Source: Gemmata massiliana
Lineage (GTDB): Bacteria > Planctomycetota > Planctomycetia > Gemmatales > Gemmataceae
DNA length: 64,000 bases
NCBI RefSeq assembly: GCF_901538265.1
Contig: NZ_LR593886.1
Location: 434,001 to 498,000 of the forward strand
Reading direction: 5' to 3'
Below the pieces are notes generated by a model. It worked only from the letters and a program-made list of their open reading frames with translations, did not search any database and was not told the DNA's origin. Positions 62,261 to 64,000 of the stretch are shown piece after piece; positions within the stretch are counted from its first letter, which is position 1, and each line of letters begins with the position of its first letter. The translations under genes and the position numbers were made by a program.

Positions 62261-63151
62261 ATGACGCGGCAGAGCGGTTACCGACGCGACGGCTTCACGC
62301 TGATCGAACTGCTGGTGGTGATCTCCATCATCGCCGTCCTGGTGGCGCTAACGACCGCCGCAGTTATGCGGGGGCGCGAGGCCGTCGTCCGGGCCGACAA
62401 CGGCTGGCGGATGGAGCAGGTCACCGTCGCAACGAATATGTTTTGTACGAGTGCGGCACTCGGTCAACCCGGCAACCTGCCCCCAGCCCCGTTCGTGCTG
62501 AAACCCACTTACAGCATCAACGAGCCAGAAGCGATTTATCTCAAGCGTATCTTCCCAAATTTGCCAGTGACCGGTGGTGGAACGACCCTCTCTGTAGCGG
62601 GCCTACCGTCGACGCCAATTACACTCGCAGACGGCAATCAAGTCGCGGTATTCTTCCTCACCGGCGGGGAACTGATGCAGTACCAGGGATTTAGTACAAA
62701 CGGGCAGCAGCCGTTTACCCCAAAAAGCGCTAGCGCCCCTGACGAGCAACGGATCGGGCCATTCCTGCAACTCAAAGCGAACATGTACTCAGTGGCTCCG
62801 GCGGGTATCACCTCACCTACGTTGCCGGCGAATGGGGCGTCGTGGCTTCTAGACCCGTATGGTGTGCCATACGCAATTTTCCTGGCAGGTCCGAAAGGAG
62901 CTTATCTTACTTCTGCTGGTGCCGCTCAATCCTTTACGGTGACTACTCCGACGGGAACGTCCACTGTTAACACCTATTACCGCGGCTCTTCTCCGGTGAA
63001 ATACGAGAACCCGAAGACACTCCAGATCATTTCTGCTGGCCCGAACAAGCTGTTCGGGAAGGGGCAAGAGTGGAGTAGCCCTGCCACAGGTGCCGGGGAG
63101 GACGATAAGAGCAACTTCTCGACCGCCGTCATCGGCGCCGGCCCTCAATAA
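62261..63151 (+). CDS. Prepilin-type pseudopilin
   Basis: A 296-residue prepilin with leader MTRQSGYRRD, cleavage motif [20 protein letters not shown] and a helix ending near VVRADNGWRM. After ~250 residues of unassigned globular domain, the C-terminus reads NKLFGKGQEWSSPATGAGED, like the calcium-binding end of GspG-type pseudopilins (asparagine and acidic residues). GGGAGGG lies before the ATG. It directly follows pilC and precedes another prepilin gene by 11 bases, so it is probably the major or a minor pseudopilin of this machine. Confidence 0.88.
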   Translation: MTRQSGYRRDGFTLIELLVVISIIAVLVALTTAAVMRGREAVVRADNGWRMEQVTVATNMFCTSAALGQPGNLPPAPFVLKPTYSINEPEAIYLKRIFPNLPVTGGGTTLSVAGLPSTPITLADGNQVAVFFLTGGELMQYQGFSTNGQQPFTPKSASAPDEQRIGPFLQLKANMYSVAPAGITSPTLPANGASWLLDPYGVPYAIFLAGPKGAYLTSAGAAQSFTVTTPTGTSTVNTYYRGSSPVKYENPKTLQIISAGPNKLFGKGQEWSSPATGAGEDDKSNFSTAVIGAGPQ

Positions 63152-63162
63152 CGGAGAAACAA

Positions 63163-64000
63163 GTGAAAATGAACACTCTTTCGCCCGTCCGAATCGGGCG
63201 CCGAGCCGGGTTCTCCCTCGTTGAGCTGCTCGTCGTTGTCAGCATTATGGCGATCCTGGTGGGACTGGGTGTGGCCGCCACCATGAAGTTCCGCGAGGGG
63301 GCGACCGAGCAAACCATCAAGAAGCAAGTGCAGCGTCTGCAATTGACGCTGAATCGAGAGTACGAGGCGGTTGTTGGGAAATGCCAAAAGGAACCGGTGC
63401 CGGACGCGGTTCTGGCGTACTGCGGAAACGATCGGGACCGCGCTAGAGCCGTCCACACCGCAGCCACCTTACGAATTATGTTCCCGGAGACTTTTGACGA
63501 AGCCACGACCGGGTTCACTATTCCCCCGAACGATCCAAACGGCTTCGCGTACAGACCAAAAGCCACCTTTCAGCAGGTGAAGAACATAACGAGCGCATCG
63601 GCGGATCAGCAGGCCGCAGTGCTGCTTCACCTGATTCTCAAGGAGCGCTCCGTTGGTAGTGGAGAGGGCGAGGACGGCGGGAGCACGGGCGAAATTCGCA
63701 CCGTCAACTTTCAAGCTTCTGTTGCGCCCATGAGCAGAGATCTGAGCGTGTTCATTGACTCCCGTGGTGACCTGATTCGCTACTTCCGGTGGGCGAGTAA
63801 CGATATGGAGCTCGACCAAGCGCCCTATGCCCACGCAAGTCCGGCGGGGAGCATCGACCCGCTCGACCCGAAGAAGGTAGTGGGCACGAGTTACGCGGCC
63901 GCTCTGAACGTGGCCCCGCTCAACCTTCAGTTCGGTAACCACAACCGCGTGCCTTCTGTGATCAGTTACGGAAAAGACAAGAAGTTTGACCAATACTACC
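63163..64000 (+). CDS. Prepilin-type pseudopilin, cut by the window edge
   Basis: At least 279 residues, open to the end of the window. The start is a GTG at 63163 with GGAG six bases upstream; an in-frame ATG follows at 63169. The leader is MKMNTLSPVRIGRRA and the cleavage motif GFSLVELLVVVSIMAILVGL. A helix runs on to EQTIKKQVQRLQLTLNREYE. The globular part has no domain I recognise but shows VFIDSRGDLIRYFRWAS. The stop and C-terminus are outside the window. It shares the operon with the preceding prepilin. Confidence 0.85.
   Translation, partial: MKMNTLSPVRIGRRAGFSLVELLVVVSIMAILVGLGVAATMKFREGATEQTIKKQVQRLQLTLNREYEAVVGKCQKEPVPDAVLAYCGNDRDRARAVHTAATLRIMFPETFDEATTGFTIPPNDPNGFAYRPKATFQQVKNITSASADQQAAVLLHLILKERSVGSGEGEDGGSTGEIRTVNFQASVAPMSRDLSVFIDSRGDLIRYFRWASNDMELDQAPYAHASPAGSIDPLDPKKVVGTSYAAALNVAPLNLQFGNHNRVPSVISYGKDKKFDQYY

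Overview
The window looks like chromosome of a Gemmata-like planctomycete (family Gemmataceae). The reasons are high G+C, several DUF1559 pseudopilins, an adjacent DUF1549/DUF1553 and DUF1501 pair, FG-GAP and subtilase exoproteins carrying an N-terminal LEDRTTP motif, and many secreted proteins of planctomycete type. No rRNA, CRISPR array, phage or complete insertion sequence was found. All assignments come from reading motifs; no search was run.

Layout. 1-5250: a sigma factor with an intrinsic terminator, a secreted LCCL-domain protein, a pseudopilin operon, and a cysteine-rich secreted peptide beside a MauE-DUF1573 fusion. 5740-13400: an SGNH-like protein, a DUF4058 protein, and a TetR-adaptor-RND efflux operon whose two transporter genes carry in-frame palindromic repeats. 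13742-16880: NrnA, a membrane protein with two duplicated CxxCH modules, and tRNA-Ser(CGA) plus tRNA-Val(CAC). 17133-20893: divergent LEDRTTP exoproteins. 21107-29392: a compact minus-strand planctomycete cluster (pseudopilin, lipoprotein, pilin-like protein, DUF1549/1553, DUF1501, EF-hand, ABC ATPase), with a DUF4198 protein beyond it. 29519-35562: a CDP-alcohol phosphatidyltransferase, a DUF547 protein, an ArsI-like enzyme overlapping an unknown gene, a C45 hydrolase, a DUF1508 protein and a Uma2 protein.

35572-47217 is a long minus-strand housekeeping run: moeA, lnt, glycosyltransferase, xseA, xseB, prenyl synthase and dxs, ended by an intrinsic terminator, then gatC and gatA. 47371-49346 is a lower-G+C module of an HD (SAMHD1/EF1143-like) phosphohydrolase coupled to a YwgA-like protein. 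49593-54925 holds a glycine-zipper protein, a YaiI-family protein, fusA, an ADP-ribosylglycohydrolase, a small Cys-rich membrane protein and a second Uma2 protein. 55331 to the end is a type IV pilus/type II secretion operon: ATPase, PilT, ATPase, PilC and two prepilins, the last one cut by the window edge.

The most interesting signals are: (1) composite G/C-rich palindromic repeats inserted in frame in three membrane or secreted protein genes, with arms that change together between copies and one nested insertion; (2) the coupled HD phosphohydrolase/YwgA-like pair, a candidate nucleotide-depletion or defence module; (3) a glycosyltransferase whose only well-placed start is ATT behind a perfect Shine-Dalgarno; (4) a lipoprotein signal peptide pushed about 130 residues from the start codon by a repeat cluster; and (5) a cysteine-rich secreted peptide next to a MauE-DUF1573 fusion.
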